From NCBI GenBank assembly GCA_001557505.1, contig LSAX01000006.1, positions 2,232,001 to 2,296,000 on the forward strand: DNA of 64,000 nucleotides. The letters run 5' to 3'. How positions within the stretch are numbered: position 1 is the first letter of the stretch; each line of letters begins with the position of its first letter. The notes under the pieces were generated by a model. That model was given only the letters and a program-made list of their open reading frames with translations, was not told the origin of the DNA and made no database searches. Origin of the DNA: Reticulascus tulasneorum (Eukaryota; Ascomycota; Sordariomycetes; Glomerellales; Reticulascaceae). Positions 46,767 to 58,598 of this stretch are shown in pieces. The position numbers and the translations under genes were made by a program.

Positions 46767-48615
46767 ATGGCAAAGCAAGACATCTCCCAAACCACGGCCA
46801 CCTCCGACCTGCCCGCCGCAGAGACAGTCGAGGATGCCCACGATGCGGCTCTCGGCCATGCCCAGGATCAGGAAGACCACGACATCGGCATCTACCAATC
46901 CCTCCGCAAGTACCCATGGGCTTGCGCCTGGTGTGTGTACGCGATTTGGTGTGTCATCTGCTTGAGTTTCGACGTCCAGGCTGCGAATGCCATTGTCGGC
47001 ATCCCGCAGTTCCGCAAGGACTTTGGCTACAGCTTCGACGGCGGGAAGACCTACGTCCTTCGAGCCTATTGGCAGTCCGCATTCAATGCAGCTCCCGTTG
47101 CCGCGTACGTTGTTTTCCCTTCCTTCCTTCCTTATTTCTCTATTTTTCTCTTTTTGGGCCTACACGCTCAGAGACCACATTCCATCCTTTTATTAACCCC
47201 TATTGTCTCTGCAGCGCTACCTTTTCGTCTCTTATTGCTGGTGAAGCTGCCGACCGCGTTGGCCGAAGGATCGTGCTGGGTTGCGCATTGGCCATATCTT
47301 TCATCGCCGTTTCTATCGAGTTTATTGCCACCACGCCGCCAGTCTTCTTTGCCGGCAAGTTTCTCAATGGATTCATGGTCGGCACCATTGGTACCGTCAT
47401 GATTGGCTACATAGGAGAGGTAGGGCTTCGCCACCAACTCCCCAAGCAAGTCTGATTGCCATGTGCTAACTTGACTGGGATAGATCACACCCCTGGCGCT
47501 TCGAGGTGTATTCACCTGCGGCGTGGGTATCTCCTATGGCATTGGCCCGTTGATCGCCTTCATCATCATCAACTATACGGGCAAGGTCGAGAATGCCTGG
47601 GCTTACCGTACCGTATTTTGCTGTCAATTCGGTTTCGCCGGTGTGGCAGCAATCTTGCTCCCATTCATGCCAGAGTCAGTGCCCGTCCCATCCCTCTCGT
47701 TTGCCTTCAAAACCTATACTTACCTTTCATGAACTCAGATCGCCATGGTGGCTTGCCTCAAAGGGAAAGACTGAGAGAGCGCTGCGAAATCTACAGAAGC
47801 TTGGTCACGGGGGCGAGGAAGGAAGAAGAAAGCTTGCCCTTATCGAGCTTACCCTCGCCGAAGCTCGCAAGGAAAGCGAGGGCGTTACGTACATGGAGTG
47901 CTTCCGAAAGTCCAATCTCCGCCGGACCGTCGTCAGCATCATGCCTTACAACATCCAGACATTCAGTGGAATCTCGTTCGTGGCCGGTTACTTCACCTAC
48001 TACCTGCAGCTGGCTGGCTACTCGACCGCAATGAGCTACAGACTCCAGATCGCACAGCCAGTTGTTTCCATCGTCGGCAACGTCATGGCCGCGTCCCTGG
48101 TCGACAAGTTTGGGCGACGAAACCTGACCGTCTACGGCTTCATGGTGTTGACCTGCCTCCTCCTCATCACCGGAGGTCTTGGAACTGGCAAAAGCAAGCC
48201 TGTGGTCGACGGAACCGTGGCGTTCATCCTGATCTTCAGTTGGTGCTACAACTTCACCATTGGATCGACCGCCTTCTCCCTGCTCTGCGAGACCTCGACC
48301 GCGCGCCTGCGCGTCAAGACTATTGCCATCGGTTACGCAACTCACGCCGCATTGAACGTCATGTGGCAGTTCGCCATCCCGTACATGTTCAACCCCGATC
48401 GCGGAAATCTTGGCGCCAAGATTGCCTTCGTTTTTGGCGGCGTGTCTTCGCTGTCCATTCTCTACTTCTTCTTCTTCCAGCCGGAGACTGCAGGGCGATC
48501 TTACCAGGAGCTGGATGAGATGTTTGCCGAGGGCGTTCCGGCCCGCAAGTTCAAGTCGTACAAGACCCGGGTGCAGGCCCAGAACGAGACCGCGGCTCTG
48601 AGCATGAAGATGTAA
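46767..48615 (+). CDS. MFS sugar transporter (hexose/maltose-type permease)
   Basis: Exons 46767-47104, 47215-47419, 47484-47674, 47739-48615 join to 1611 nt, 536 residues. The start MAKQDISQTTA was chosen as the first ATG after the TATA box; an earlier in-frame region is probably leader. Sugar-porter signatures are present: DRVGRR between helices 2 and 3, PESPWWLASKGK after helix 6 (the classic PESPRWL position), DKFGRRN in the second half, and a final helix followed by FQPETAGRSYQELDEMF. It is a 12-helix plasma-membrane protein importing a hexose, disaccharide or pentose with protons; the sugar is not readable. It is divergent from the DUF1593 gene and close to pentose-pathway enzymes. Confidence 0.92.
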
Positions 48616-49596
48616 AAAGGGCTCTTTCCGGAAGGTTTCGCTTCGCGCTTTTGTGAACACATTTCCACTCTTCCTGGCGTGCTTGGGATCACCTGCAACT
48701 ATAGTTCAGGATACCATTGCACTATAGCTAGCTCTTTAGCTCAATATTTGGATTAGGGATCAAACGTTTCATAGTATCGTATTCTCGATCATATCAAGTA
48801 TCAAGTCTTAAAAGCCTTCTTCACGAATGTCAAGCAACTCAAATTCAATCTGGCATCTGTTCGCAGTCTAAGACCCAAGAGTAGTCATAGATCGCTCTGC
48901 GATTTGGCATCACAGTTGTTGACGTCGTCCATTTTATTTCACCTTGCCGAGCAATGTTTGGATATTTAACTTCCGAAGAGCTGACCTAAAGCAGAGAGGA
49001 CTACTACTACGTCGTGCATGAATAGCAATCATCAAAGCTCGACCTCGGCCTTAAATCAAGGCCGGCGAATGCTGTACGTCAGAGCATGTCGACTTCGACG
49101 GCAAAGATCTGAACAATCGCTTTTTGTTCCTTTATTACATGACGGCCGGTCGTATATTCAAAAAAGGTACCATCACAGCGAACCAGTCGTCTTCGAGATC
49201 TCAGTCTACTGTTTTGAGATTGGCGTACAGAACAGGGCAAGACTATCATCGCAGACGGAAATCAAAGGTGGCCGCAGCTAAATAAAATAAAATTCAATAA
49301 AAGAACCCTGAAGATCTACGTGATTACGAAATGACATAGGGTATACTACCCTCTAGCCACATACCGTAGAACGAATGCTAAATACAGAATTATAAGCGCT
49401 CGGACGAAGTCCATCTCAGGGCCTTATGCATCGCACGACCTCCTCCAAGACCGCGCAGTGCTTCAGTTGTGGAGTTCAAATGCTTCATGGACACGTAGAA
49501 ACTACTTGACATATTCATTGTGCTAACACTGCCGCACAATCTTGGAACCCTCACACACTTACCACTACTGCCACGAAGAGCCTGCCCTCTGCTGAA

Positions 49597-49602
49597 GGCT
49601 AA
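49597..49602 (+). promoter_or_regulatory. GGCTAA word, XlnR/XYR1-type candidate site
   Basis: GGCTAA lies 293-298 bp upstream of the aldo-keto reductase ATG. This is the known core bound by XlnR/XYR1 pentose regulators, but a six-base word occurs often by chance. Confidence 0.3.
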
Positions 49603-49670
49603 GTGGGCATTGAGATTAGCAGGTTTGGATCGCCTACTAGTGGAGCCGAGCTAATTACCTCCATCCGACG

Positions 49671-49691
49671 AGTTATCCGAGCCGGATAACT
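49671..49691. promoter_or_regulatory. Perfect inverted repeat with CCG-N3-CGG core, candidate Zn2Cys6 operator
   Basis: Arms AGTTATCCG and CGGATAACT are exact reverse complements separated by AGC, about 205-225 bp upstream of the aldo-keto reductase ATG. CGG triplets in inverted or everted order are the standard contact of Zn2Cys6 dimers. Each arm also contains CGGATAA, close to the AraR consensus CGGDTAAW known from pentose regulation, differing at the last base. Confidence 0.55.
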
Positions 49692-49894
49692 GGAGCTACT
49701 GATCGCGCTCAGGACAGGCGCTAAAGCCTTCCTAAAGGGTCCTGCCTAGAGAACCCCGCCAGCCAGCTAAGGCTTCGTGCTTGGTCAAACTTAAGAAAAC
49801 TTCAAGCCTTTTACTCATCACGGGAATTGTCTTCCTCATAGAATCGCGCTCCTCAACGCCTTGTCTTGGACGGTTTATTGACGCATCACGAAAT

Positions 49895-51029
49895 ATGGCT
49901 CCTACGGTACCCGCCTTGAAGCTGGCCTCAGGCTATGTGCGACTCCCACCTCCCCTCATGATTACTAGGAACTGACGAAATGTAGGAGATGCCAGTTGTT
50001 GGTTTTGGCATCTGGAAAGTTCCCAGAGAGTCTTGCGCAGATCAGGTAGGCTCTCGTTCCGCATTGGCTTAATTCAAGTCTGTCTAGGACCATTTCAGCG
50101 AGATGCGGCCAGATACTGATATGTGACCATCTTTACAGGTCTACAATGCCATCAAGCTAGGCTACCGTCACATTGACGGTGCTTGGGATTATACGAACAG
50201 TGCCGAGGCTGGGCAGGGCGTCCGCCGAGCGATTGAGGAGGGTATAATAAAGCGCGAGGACATATTTATCACCACCAAGCTTTGGAACAACTATCACAAG
50301 CGCGAGCATGCTCTCGAGATGGCCAAGCTCGAGAACGAGGCATGGGGACTCGGTTATATCGACTTGTTTCTGATGCACTTCCCCATTGCTCTCGAGTTCA
50401 TCCCCTTCGACGAGATCCGCTTCCCGTGCTTCTGGTCCGACAAGGAACAGACCAAGGTCACTCCGTTGGCCAAGGTCCCCATCTCAGAAACCTGGAAGGC
50501 AATGGAAGAGCTCGTGCAGACATCTGAGAACCCCAGTGGCTTCGTCAGGACGCTTGGTGTCTCCAACTTTCACACTCAGCTGCTCTACGACCTCTTGTCT
50601 TATGCCAAGATTCCACCGAGCATACTCCAGATCGAGCACCACCCGTACCTTACACAGACCGAGTTAATTCAGATGGCCCAAGAAAACAACATTGCCATTA
50701 CCGGCTACTCAACATTTGGACCCCAGAGCTTCCTCGAGCTGGGCAACGCCACCGCCAAGAACGTTAAGCCCTTGTTCGAGACCGACGTTGTCAAGAGCAT
50801 TGCCGCGAAGCACAGCGTGACACCTGGTTCCGTCCTGCTCAGATGGTGCACCCAGCGAAACATTATTGTTATTCCCAAGTCCAACAGTGTCGATAGGCTA
50901 AAGCAGAACTTGAACTGCTGTATTTTTGAGTTGAGCGAGGATGAAATCAAGCAGATTTCGTCTCTCGACATCGGGCTCCGTTTCAACTCCCCCAACACTT
51001 TGGGGCGTCCTATTAGAATATTCACCTAA
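49895..51029 (+). CDS. Aldo-keto reductase, D-xylose reductase type
   Basis: Exons 49895-49936, 49986-50045, 50139-51029 give 993 nt, 330 residues, the normal size. The catalytic tetrad is intact: D47 and Y52 (HIDGAWDYTN), K81 (TTKLWNN) and H114 (FLMHFP). Xylose-reductase-type blocks are clear: VGFGIWKV, CADQVYNAIKLGYRHIDGA, LQIEHHPYLTQTELI, TGYSTFGPQSFLEL and the cofactor-binding IPKSNSVDRLKQNL. Such enzymes reduce D-xylose, L-arabinose or other aldoses to polyols with NADPH. The neighbourhood (sugar transporter, L-arabinitol dehydrogenase) supports a pentose role. It departs from the classic enzyme in details, so another aldose is possible. The usual longer frame upstream of the ATG lacks homology. 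Confidence 0.9.
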
Positions 51030-52705
51030 GAATGGATGTCTCAAAGGCAGACGTATGGAACCGAAGATGAGATAGCTCGAGTATTAGGCCATATTGAAAA
51101 AAATGCAATCAAGATTTGAGAGGTCAGTTACTTGATCTGAGTATAATTCGTTCAGTGATAATACTGCAGATTTGAGGAGGACAACCAACTTCTGCCCCCT
51201 GGCTTTCACCCAACATAATGCAAAGTGCGAATAAACAGCTGTGCAGAACAGCGGATAGGAAGGACCATTATGTTACTTGATACTGGCTAAATAAAAAGTG
51301 CTGGATAAGTTCACAGGAAGCGCAGGCATTTTCATTGCTCAAGCAGAAGTGAAACGTAACTCATCTACAAGCGATTGGCGAGGTTAGACTCCAATAGTGC
51401 CAGAGAGACTGCCTGACTTGGCAAGGTATGTCTCAATCATCTATAGCCATGTCACACTTCGGAGCGCGTTGATCGTAAACCTTACACAGCGAAGAGCACC
51501 GTTCCAGTAACCACAATACGGCAAGTTTAGTAGCCCCCCTTAGTACCATAATAGCCGGGTCAAAGAGCTTTATTTCGCCTCGCGCTTTCATCTCTGAAAT
51601 GACCAGAAAACTTGACCGGAGAAACATACCAAAACGTCTCAGTGATGATGCACAAGTTTGTAAACTGCAGGTCTATATCGTATCGTGCAGCGCTTTCCCG
51701 CATGAGAATCCATCGGCCTCTTATAGATACTCAAATCTTGGCACGATCTCCTTTATCAATAAAATTATATATTAAGAGCAAACATATTTATTTGCAATCA
51801 ATACAGGTAGCCAGAGTCGAAGTGTTCGCCGCCGTTTGGCCTTTGGGCTGTTGTCAATGGCATAGCACACGAAAACTGCCCACCGCCTGGCTTGGGCATC
51901 TCGCCATCAGCTGTACCGTACTGCAATTGGTTATCTTTTGTGGCTGCCGCCACGGCTTTCCCCGACTCTGCCTTAAACCTTACTGACGCCGTATGGCCGT
52001 AGACACAACCGAAAATGGCTAGCAGATCGCCTCTACCGAGCGAATAGGGCGACATCTTTTTGACAACGTGACTGTCTTTGCACGGCTGTAATATGGCGGT
52101 GTAAGAGTCTAGCCCGTCTTGACAATGAATTGCGGGCAATTCCCAAGGCCGACGGTATGTGGCTAGCTACCGCCGGGCATTTTAAAGCGACCACCATTGA
52201 CGATAAACTTGTATAAGTCGATTGGACATTTCTTCTTCGGATATCCTATCGCAGCGCGCCACCGATCATGTATCAGGATTCCCGGAGAGCCACTTTCGAT
52301 ATTGGCTTGGAAATGCAGACGCCCTTCTCTAAAGAGTGAAGCTGTGATCACAATATAAACCCCAAAATCCTACAAATCGGATACCTATTGTAGAATCTCA
52401 GCTCGCCACTGCAGGCCTGCATAGTGTTAGGTACCATATGAGAATTCCGATAGGCCTATTTCCGATGTAATCAGAACTGTTGCCGCATTTCGATGGTCTG
52501 TTACGCCATCATGAAAGATAATCTCGGTTCGTTATTGAATTGGACTCGACAGTGACCAAAATAGTACATAAATTGTGAAGGCCCTTCTAGAAATTGATCA
52601 TCCCGAGTCAGTTTCCATTGAGAGTAAAGGCTATCCATTAGGCGAATACCTACAAAGTTAATTTCTCCTTCCTGAAAAAAGAATAAACATCCACGGCTTT
52701 CAAAA
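51030..52705. other. Intergenic stretch, no supported gene
   Basis: About 1.7 kb of non-coding sequence by my reading. Confidence 0.45.
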
Positions 52706-53281
52706 ATGCCTCTTCCTTGGATCGCCCCAGCCAGCCTAGAGATCGTCCTTGCGGCTTGGGCAAACATCGACGTAACAATAGCACTGCGACAGTTAGTGGA
52801 CCAGGGGTTCCAAACTCTGACATTCGACCTGAACAATGCCGACTCAATATTTAAGGACCCTGCTCCAGGGCAGCCGAAGTCTCTCAGCTTCCTATACAAG
52901 TATTCCGGCCAGCCCGGACTGAGTCTCTTTGCCGCCAAAGAAGGGAGTGGCACCTACACCATTGCGTATCCCGGAAGCACCAGCCCGAATACGTTCGCCA
53001 TTAGCAATCTACCTGTTGTCGGAGACGGGAAGAGTACGAAGCAAATTGTTGCCGCCGTCTGGGCTGACACGGCCATCACTAGCGGAGTTGTGTACGGTAC
53101 CATGTATTCGGCGGCTGTAAGCGGCGGAACATTCCCCGTGAACACAAAGTTCTTAGGAAATGATCCTTGGGCGGGAGTGAAGAAGTATCTGCACGTCTAT
53201 TACATCCCTGATGCAGACTTGCCGATTTCTGTCATTGTCGGACAGGACGATGATGAGATGTCACTCCCAAGCACTACTTGA
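52706..53281 (+). CDS. Small protein with two similar halves, unknown function
   Basis: Uninterrupted frame of 191 residues. The two halves look related: EIVLAAWANIDVTI ... SIFKDPAPGQPKSLSFLYKY (about 11-70) and QIVAAVWADTAITS ... KFLGNDPWAGVKKYLHVYYI (about 112-170). Each unit has a hydrophobic A-x-W-A start, a DVT/AIT turn and a DP-x-x-G-x-x-K block before an aromatic strand, which recalls a family of small beta-rich microbial proteins whose function is not established. No signal peptide or membrane helix. Codon usage and clean composition suggest a real gene. A lectin- or inhibitor-like binding role would be a guess. Confidence 0.65.
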   Translation: MPLPWIAPASLEIVLAAWANIDVTIALRQLVDQGFQTLTFDLNNADSIFKDPAPGQPKSLSFLYKYSGQPGLSLFAAKEGSGTYTIAYPGSTSPNTFAISNLPVVGDGKSTKQIVAAVWADTAITSGVVYGTMYSAAVSGGTFPVNTKFLGNDPWAGVKKYLHVYYIPDADLPISVIVGQDDDEMSLPSTT

Positions 53282-54108
53282 TGGTGCTGGTCGAAGGTAG
53301 CGGCTTGGTCCACTGTTGCTCATTTTTTGCGGGCGTTGAAGACCTAGTTCATCTTGTTAGAACGATTGAAATGAGAGATTCATGTGAAAGGGAGCTCACG
53401 TCCAAGCGAACTTCGTGAGAATCTAATTTGAACTTGGCCCAAACCTTGGTGATTCTCTCTGTACGATTCATCCCATATCTAGAATCAGCGGGGCCCGTGC
53501 TTCGGGCTGGCTCAGCCTGCCGTTCAATTCAAATGCCAGTTTTGATTCTCCAACGTGTACCAATACCAAATGATGGGATCTAGTTAGTCCATCAAAAATC
53601 CAAAGAAACTCAACTGCCTGACCCCTGGCATTGCTTCCTAACCAGAACCAAACACAGCTAGTGATCCACAGAGTCGGATTAGATGAGGTTCAACTAGTAC
53701 GTACCTTGGCTCTGCAAAGCAGAGGCATCAGTATCTCGTGGTAACTGGCCAAGCGATAAAGACTACTGCTTTTTACTGAGGGCCCACGATGAAAAGGCAC
53801 CCCGCACCACCCGCGTTCCGCAGCGTCCCAAAACGGCATTTTTAAGCACTGAGACTACCTAGGTAAGTACCTATGTATCTTACCCCGCCCCTCCCCCCCT
53901 GCATCATTGCCTTTTTCGCAGGTCGCTGGCGACGAGTCACAAACTTCCGTAAGGGGCAGTTGGGCTTCCCAAGATGTTGCGCGCGAGCGGCAAAAATAGC
54001 AGGTTTTAGGCAGGTTCATGTATGGGACATCCTACCAGACTTGTCGACTGCGCTTGAAGCGGAGCCTGTCAACGCACATCTCGTGAATGCCCTAGGCCCC
54101 TGACACCG
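53282..54108. other. Intergenic, regulator promoter
   Basis: About 830 bp without a gene; holds one TACCTA-type word cluster near 53857-53878. Confidence 0.4.
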
Positions 54109-56183
54109 ATGGCCTCCAAGAGGGTGCGGACGGGCTGTCTCAAGTGCCGCACACGGCGTCGTAAATGTAAGTTTTTACCGCCCCTGGCCGTGCCTTATCC
54201 ATCCATTTGATCGATGTGGTCGATGTGGGGTTCGTTGTCCTGGTTCGTTTGGCTGACCCAAGGTGTGCGGACACAGGCGATGAAGGAAAGCCGCGATGCC
54301 GTCGCTGCGTAGCCGGCAACTTTGAGTGTCAATACGGCATGCGCCTATCCTTCCTACCCAAGAACTCGCTGGCGATTGACTCGACTTCAAGCCCCAGCGT
54401 CCCCACTCCATCAAGCTATAGTGCTGTCCAGGTGAGGACATGATGTTGACTAGTTCCCGCTCTCGTCGACTCTTTAACCCATCTTGGTCCTGAGCATCTT
54501 GTGGTTAACGGCGGTGTAGTTCGTCACCAACGAAACATCGACCTCTCGCAAGAATGTCAGGTCGTCTCCCGAACATGCCCCCACGCCAACATCGGACGGC
54601 GGAGCCGCGGACAGTGACTCTGGACCGGCGAGGGAGTCGATGTCCAACTTGGGCTCGAGTCCTGTGGAAAACGATGAGCCTTCTCTGCTCTCACCCCCAT
54701 CTGTCGAGGCTCAACTCCAGCCACTGACCAGCTCGCAAAGTCCCTTTGGACTCGAATCCGACAGTCAGACTCCAAGCCGCCGATACAACGATGCCTTGGA
54801 TGCGCTCTTGTCACTCCGGTCGGAGGACGCAGGAGGCGGGCTACAGCTACCTCAGTTTGACGTGTTTCATAGCCCGGCCCTCGTCATCGATGAGAACCAG
54901 CAGCTCGACGAGCTGCTACTAAGCAGCAGGGTTCAGTTTCCGGATGATTCATTCCACCTTGCCGACGAATCGTCTGAAGAAAGAGTTCTTACTCTCCTGA
55001 AGCATTGGCGATATGAGGTCGCCCCCTGGGTAGGTACTTGTGGTGTTTTGTTCCGCTGTTGCCGTGGCTTACGAGGAGATACTAGCTCGATATGTGTGAC
55101 CTTGGGCACGGCTTCGGGCTCTATGTGTCGAGGCTGGCGACCTTCTCACGGCCAACGCTAAACGCAATATTGTCGTTGTCGGCTGCATCGTCCGAAACTA
55201 CGTCTGCAGTGGACAACGTCGACTTTTCAGGGCCTAGGCACGCCAGCCATATCCTAAACAGAGAAAAGGGAGATGGAGACTTCCTCGAATCGAAATCTCA
55301 GGTCAAACTCATCCGAATCGTTCTGGAGAGAGCACGAGATTTCATCCTTGGCCCTTTCGGTCGGCAGACTGGTATGCCGCCGAGTCTGCCATCGAGTGAG
55401 GATTTCTGCCAGCCAATGTCTATTCTCGGAACTTTGGCGTATCAACTACAGCTGAGACTCGGTAAGTGCTCTCCTAGTACATCTTCCTCTTCATAATCCT
55501 GCCACCGTACGTACTCACAGTTGTCAACAGATCTCGCCACCGCCTTGCTCAAAGAGAGCCCGTTACCAGTTGTACCCCTCGGTATAGGAAACTCCACGGC
55601 CTGGCACAAGACGCAGCTTGGGAGAGATGTTTTTCGCTGCGCCAACGAAGCCCTCATCCTTTGCGCCCAGGCTGTAAACTTTTGCTACCTGGACTCTGAC
55701 GAAATGGCCAGCTTTCCCGGCGGGTATCCTGGGAGCTGGTTGTCGCAAATCGACGATCTCAATTCGTGGTATCTCCAACGACCACAGGAGTTTCAGTCCA
55801 TCATCGAGCTGGACAATGCCGAAGGCATACCCGTCATCCTGTTCACCAACGGCGCAGCCATTTTCGCGAACCAGCTTTACCACACGGCTCTGCTACTCCT
55901 GCTACTCCACAAACCACGGAATGCGCTGGTGACTTCCAACAAAGGCGGCCCGGCCATGTCGTTTCTCTGGCATGCGCGCCGTATCTGCGGGATGGCGCTC
56001 AGCAACGACATGAAGATAACCTGGGATCCGAGTCTCTTGGCGTCTCTCGTCATTGCGGCAAAGAGGATGACGAACGAATCTCAACATGAAAAGATCTTAC
56101 TCGGCCTCGATCGTATTGCCGCCGTGACCGGGTGGGATTTAGCTTCGTGTCGAGACATGCTTCAGAGCGAATGGGTCACATAG
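54109..56183 (+). CDS. Zn2Cys6 transcription factor with Fungal_trans_2-type domain
   Basis: Exons 54109-54166, 54277-54431, 54520-55029, 55086-55461, 55531-56183 give 1752 nt, 583 residues. The binuclear zinc cluster is at residues 10-37: C10, C13, C20, C27, C30, C37, in the C-x2-C-x6-C-x6-C-x2-C-x6-C spacing, split by the first intron. A serine/proline-rich linker follows, then from about residue 230 the helical regulatory region with LLKHWRYEVAPWLDMCDLG and later NQLYHTALLLLLLHKP and ARRICGMAL, typical of PF11951. Zn2Cys6 proteins bind CGG triplets in the nucleus. It ends 44 bp from a convergent relative. A role in local pentose genes is inferred from position only. Confidence 0.9.
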
Positions 56184-56227
56184 CAAACCAGTCAAAGGGC
56201 CAAGATATTCATTTACAATGGCTATTC

Positions 56228-57952
56228 TCAAGAAGCTACAGCTTGTTGAGCCAGCACCTGGTGTCGACTATCAGCTCTACGGACTCGATAACCCCACGCA
56301 GCTTCCAGATCAGCGATCCGCCAACAGGTGCCCCAACCCGTCAGGGTCTCGATGCTCAAGACGAGCTTTACTATCTGGTCGTGCTCGGACTTGTGACTGA
56401 GCACCCGGCCTGCAAGCCATATAGGTTGCAGTGCGTTGTTGAGACACCCATGGTGGGAATTCGCCAGCGAGATGCCGCAGATGCGCTTCGAATGCCAGAT
56501 GACAGACCCCGGCGTTCCGAGGCTGAGCCTCTGCTTTGGCATCACCCCAAGAAGCAACATGCACGCCGTGTGGTATAACTGCGTCGAAGAGATGGCGGCC
56601 CAGTGCGGGTAGAGAGCCTGGGGAAATGGTTTCGTCTCGATGGTCCGGATGGGATGAAACTCGGCCGGACACTCTGCCAGCCAGAGCTGGAGCTCGCCCC
56701 AGAGTTCGGACCACCGGGTCACGAAGGCATCACCGACACAACCGTTCTGTTCTCCGAGCTCGAGGTACTGAGTCCGTTCGAAGACCAGCTCGCATGCCCT
56801 GGCGCATAGCCACACGGCATAGTTGGCATACATGTCCGGGTTGTTGGAACTGGTAAACATCTCGCGGGCAGCTCGTGGGTCGGCCCCTGGCATCAACCAT
56901 TTGATAGGTGAAACCAGTGTACTTTGGGTACCGTCCGATATCAGTGCACCGCATAGATCTATAGTGTTAGACCATTTTTAGCTGCTGCATGTTGTACTCG
57001 GGGACAAAAGATTCCAGTACAAGGGGTAAAACAAACCCATTCGTGCATAACACCAGAAAACTGCTTGCAATAACCCACCACTGAAACCGTGGATGCCGAA
57101 ATTGCCAAATAGGGCTGCACACCCTTCCAAATGTCGTCTCCAGTCCTCAGCGCTCGCCGACATCATTTCCAAAACGCAGAGCATGACACAGATGGGGATG
57201 ATCATAAGGTTCCTCTCCAGCAATAGCGGAGCCAATAAGCGTATGGCCTCTTGATATAGCTCAAGGCTCTCGAACGAGTTCTGCCGTCCCTCCTTGCGCT
57301 CAATCTGACGGGCTGATATCCCGAGGATGGCGAAGAGTAGTGGCGGTGAGGTGCGAGCAAGGGCTGGAACTTTAAGACCGAAGGCGCGGTCGCTATCAAA
57401 CATGTCGAGCTGCTCGCCAGTTAGGTTTATGAGGTGGCCTGGCTACAGGAGGATTTATGGGAAGGGGCCGAAAGGCAGACATACCCATGGAGCGACAGAC
57501 GAGATATAGTTCTTTAGATATTCGATCCGTTGTCCGCAAGAGAGTATCTGTACCGTTTCGCGCCGGCTGTGCCGCGAGCCCAGGCCAGACTCCCGCTGGG
57601 TCGTCCCCCCAGCATACTCTGCCACGGGACTGCCTGCACGCGTGGGCGCGGTCGACTGGGCGGCGTTGAAAATGAGGTCCCGGAGTTCTTCGCGGTAGGT
57701 CTGGTAGCGCAGATCCTGGGCGAAACCATCGGGCTTCCAGGTGAAGTTTGGGGAGGTGGCCTCGACCGACGTGCCTGAAGGCGTCGTCATGGTGGCTGCC
57801 AAATAGATTCCCGGCAAGGGATTGTCGTAGGCGGCGGCCGGCTGATCCAGCGCCGACGTTGCTGGCATACCGGCGGTGGACCAGTCCTGCGAGCTTTGCA
57901 GGAGACCTTCCATCTGGGAGCGGTCTCCTGCACTGTCCCCAACATGGTCCAT
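56228..57952 (-). CDS. Fungal_trans_2-type regulator-like protein lacking a zinc cluster
   Basis: Minus-strand exons 57952-57485, 57409-57037, 56958-56228 join to 1572 nt, 523 residues. The start MDHVGDSAGDRS is a choice; the frame is open further back but adds no recognisable domain. Helical blocks match the regulatory part of the convergent neighbour: YLKNYISSVAPWLDMFD, STQLYHTACMLLLG and SKRICGISLANS. No Cys-rich zinc cluster was found upstream on this strand through 58400, so it may be a DNA-binding-deficient relative, or the first exon lies further away and was missed. It could act as a partner or antagonist, but that is speculation. Confidence 0.75.
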
Positions 57953-58598
57953 CTTGCCTCGACCGAAGCGGAAGGTCAGAATCTCGGCCAGGGATTCATC
58001 TAACCAGAAACCGAGCGGCCGGCCCAGTATCGATTTGTCAAGTGAGGAGGGCGTCGAGGGTCTTTGGCATGAGATGCAGGCTGACTGGCTGCATGAAGGC
58101 AATGTCTCTTTTCTCACACACAAGCAAGTGTGGGGATATCGCCAGGGCAAACTTGGCTTTGGAGGAATGAGACTTAAACCCCGATAAAAAGTAATTAGTG
58201 CGGGGCTCCAGCCGAGCAAAATGCGGGGGTTGCTCCACATGAGCCCCATGAGCCCCATGAGCCAAAGCCAACAGGCTGACGGTAATTAGGGAATTTTAGT
58301 TGCTTTAGTGAACCTACCTCCCTGCTTAATGCTAGCTACGGAGAAGTCGGACAGCCTGGAGGCGAGCGGCATTCGTTGTCACCACCACCACCACCACCAC
58401 CACCACCACCACATGCTTGACCCAGAGTGAAACCAGGCAATCAGCAGCATGTTCCTATTCGAGAAAGTACAGCTGTCTAAGGCAGATAGAAGTAAATAGG
58501 TACTGTATTGTGTTGTATTGAACTGGGTAGATCAAATTTCAAATTCCGGCGTGTAAATCTAGTTCCTCTACCCCCATTTCTAAAACAGGTCGCACGGT
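57953..58598. other. 5' flank of the regulator-like gene / 3' flank of the synthase gene
   Basis: Contains a (CAC)n microsatellite and no supported gene. A missed upstream exon of the neighbouring gene could lie here. Confidence 0.4.
58380..58412 (+). repeat. (CAC)11 microsatellite
   Basis: Thirty-three bases of perfect CAC trinucleotide repeat. Confidence 0.75.

Larger units (their letters stand above)
48616..49894. other. Intergenic, aldo-keto reductase promoter
   Basis: About 1.3 kb with no supported gene; contains the GGCTAA word and the palindrome listed next. Confidence 0.45.

Noticed and set aside
47791..48660. 289-codon minus-strand frame over the sugar transporter
   Set aside because: It is the antisense shadow of exon 4, with composition typical of a reversed transporter gene.
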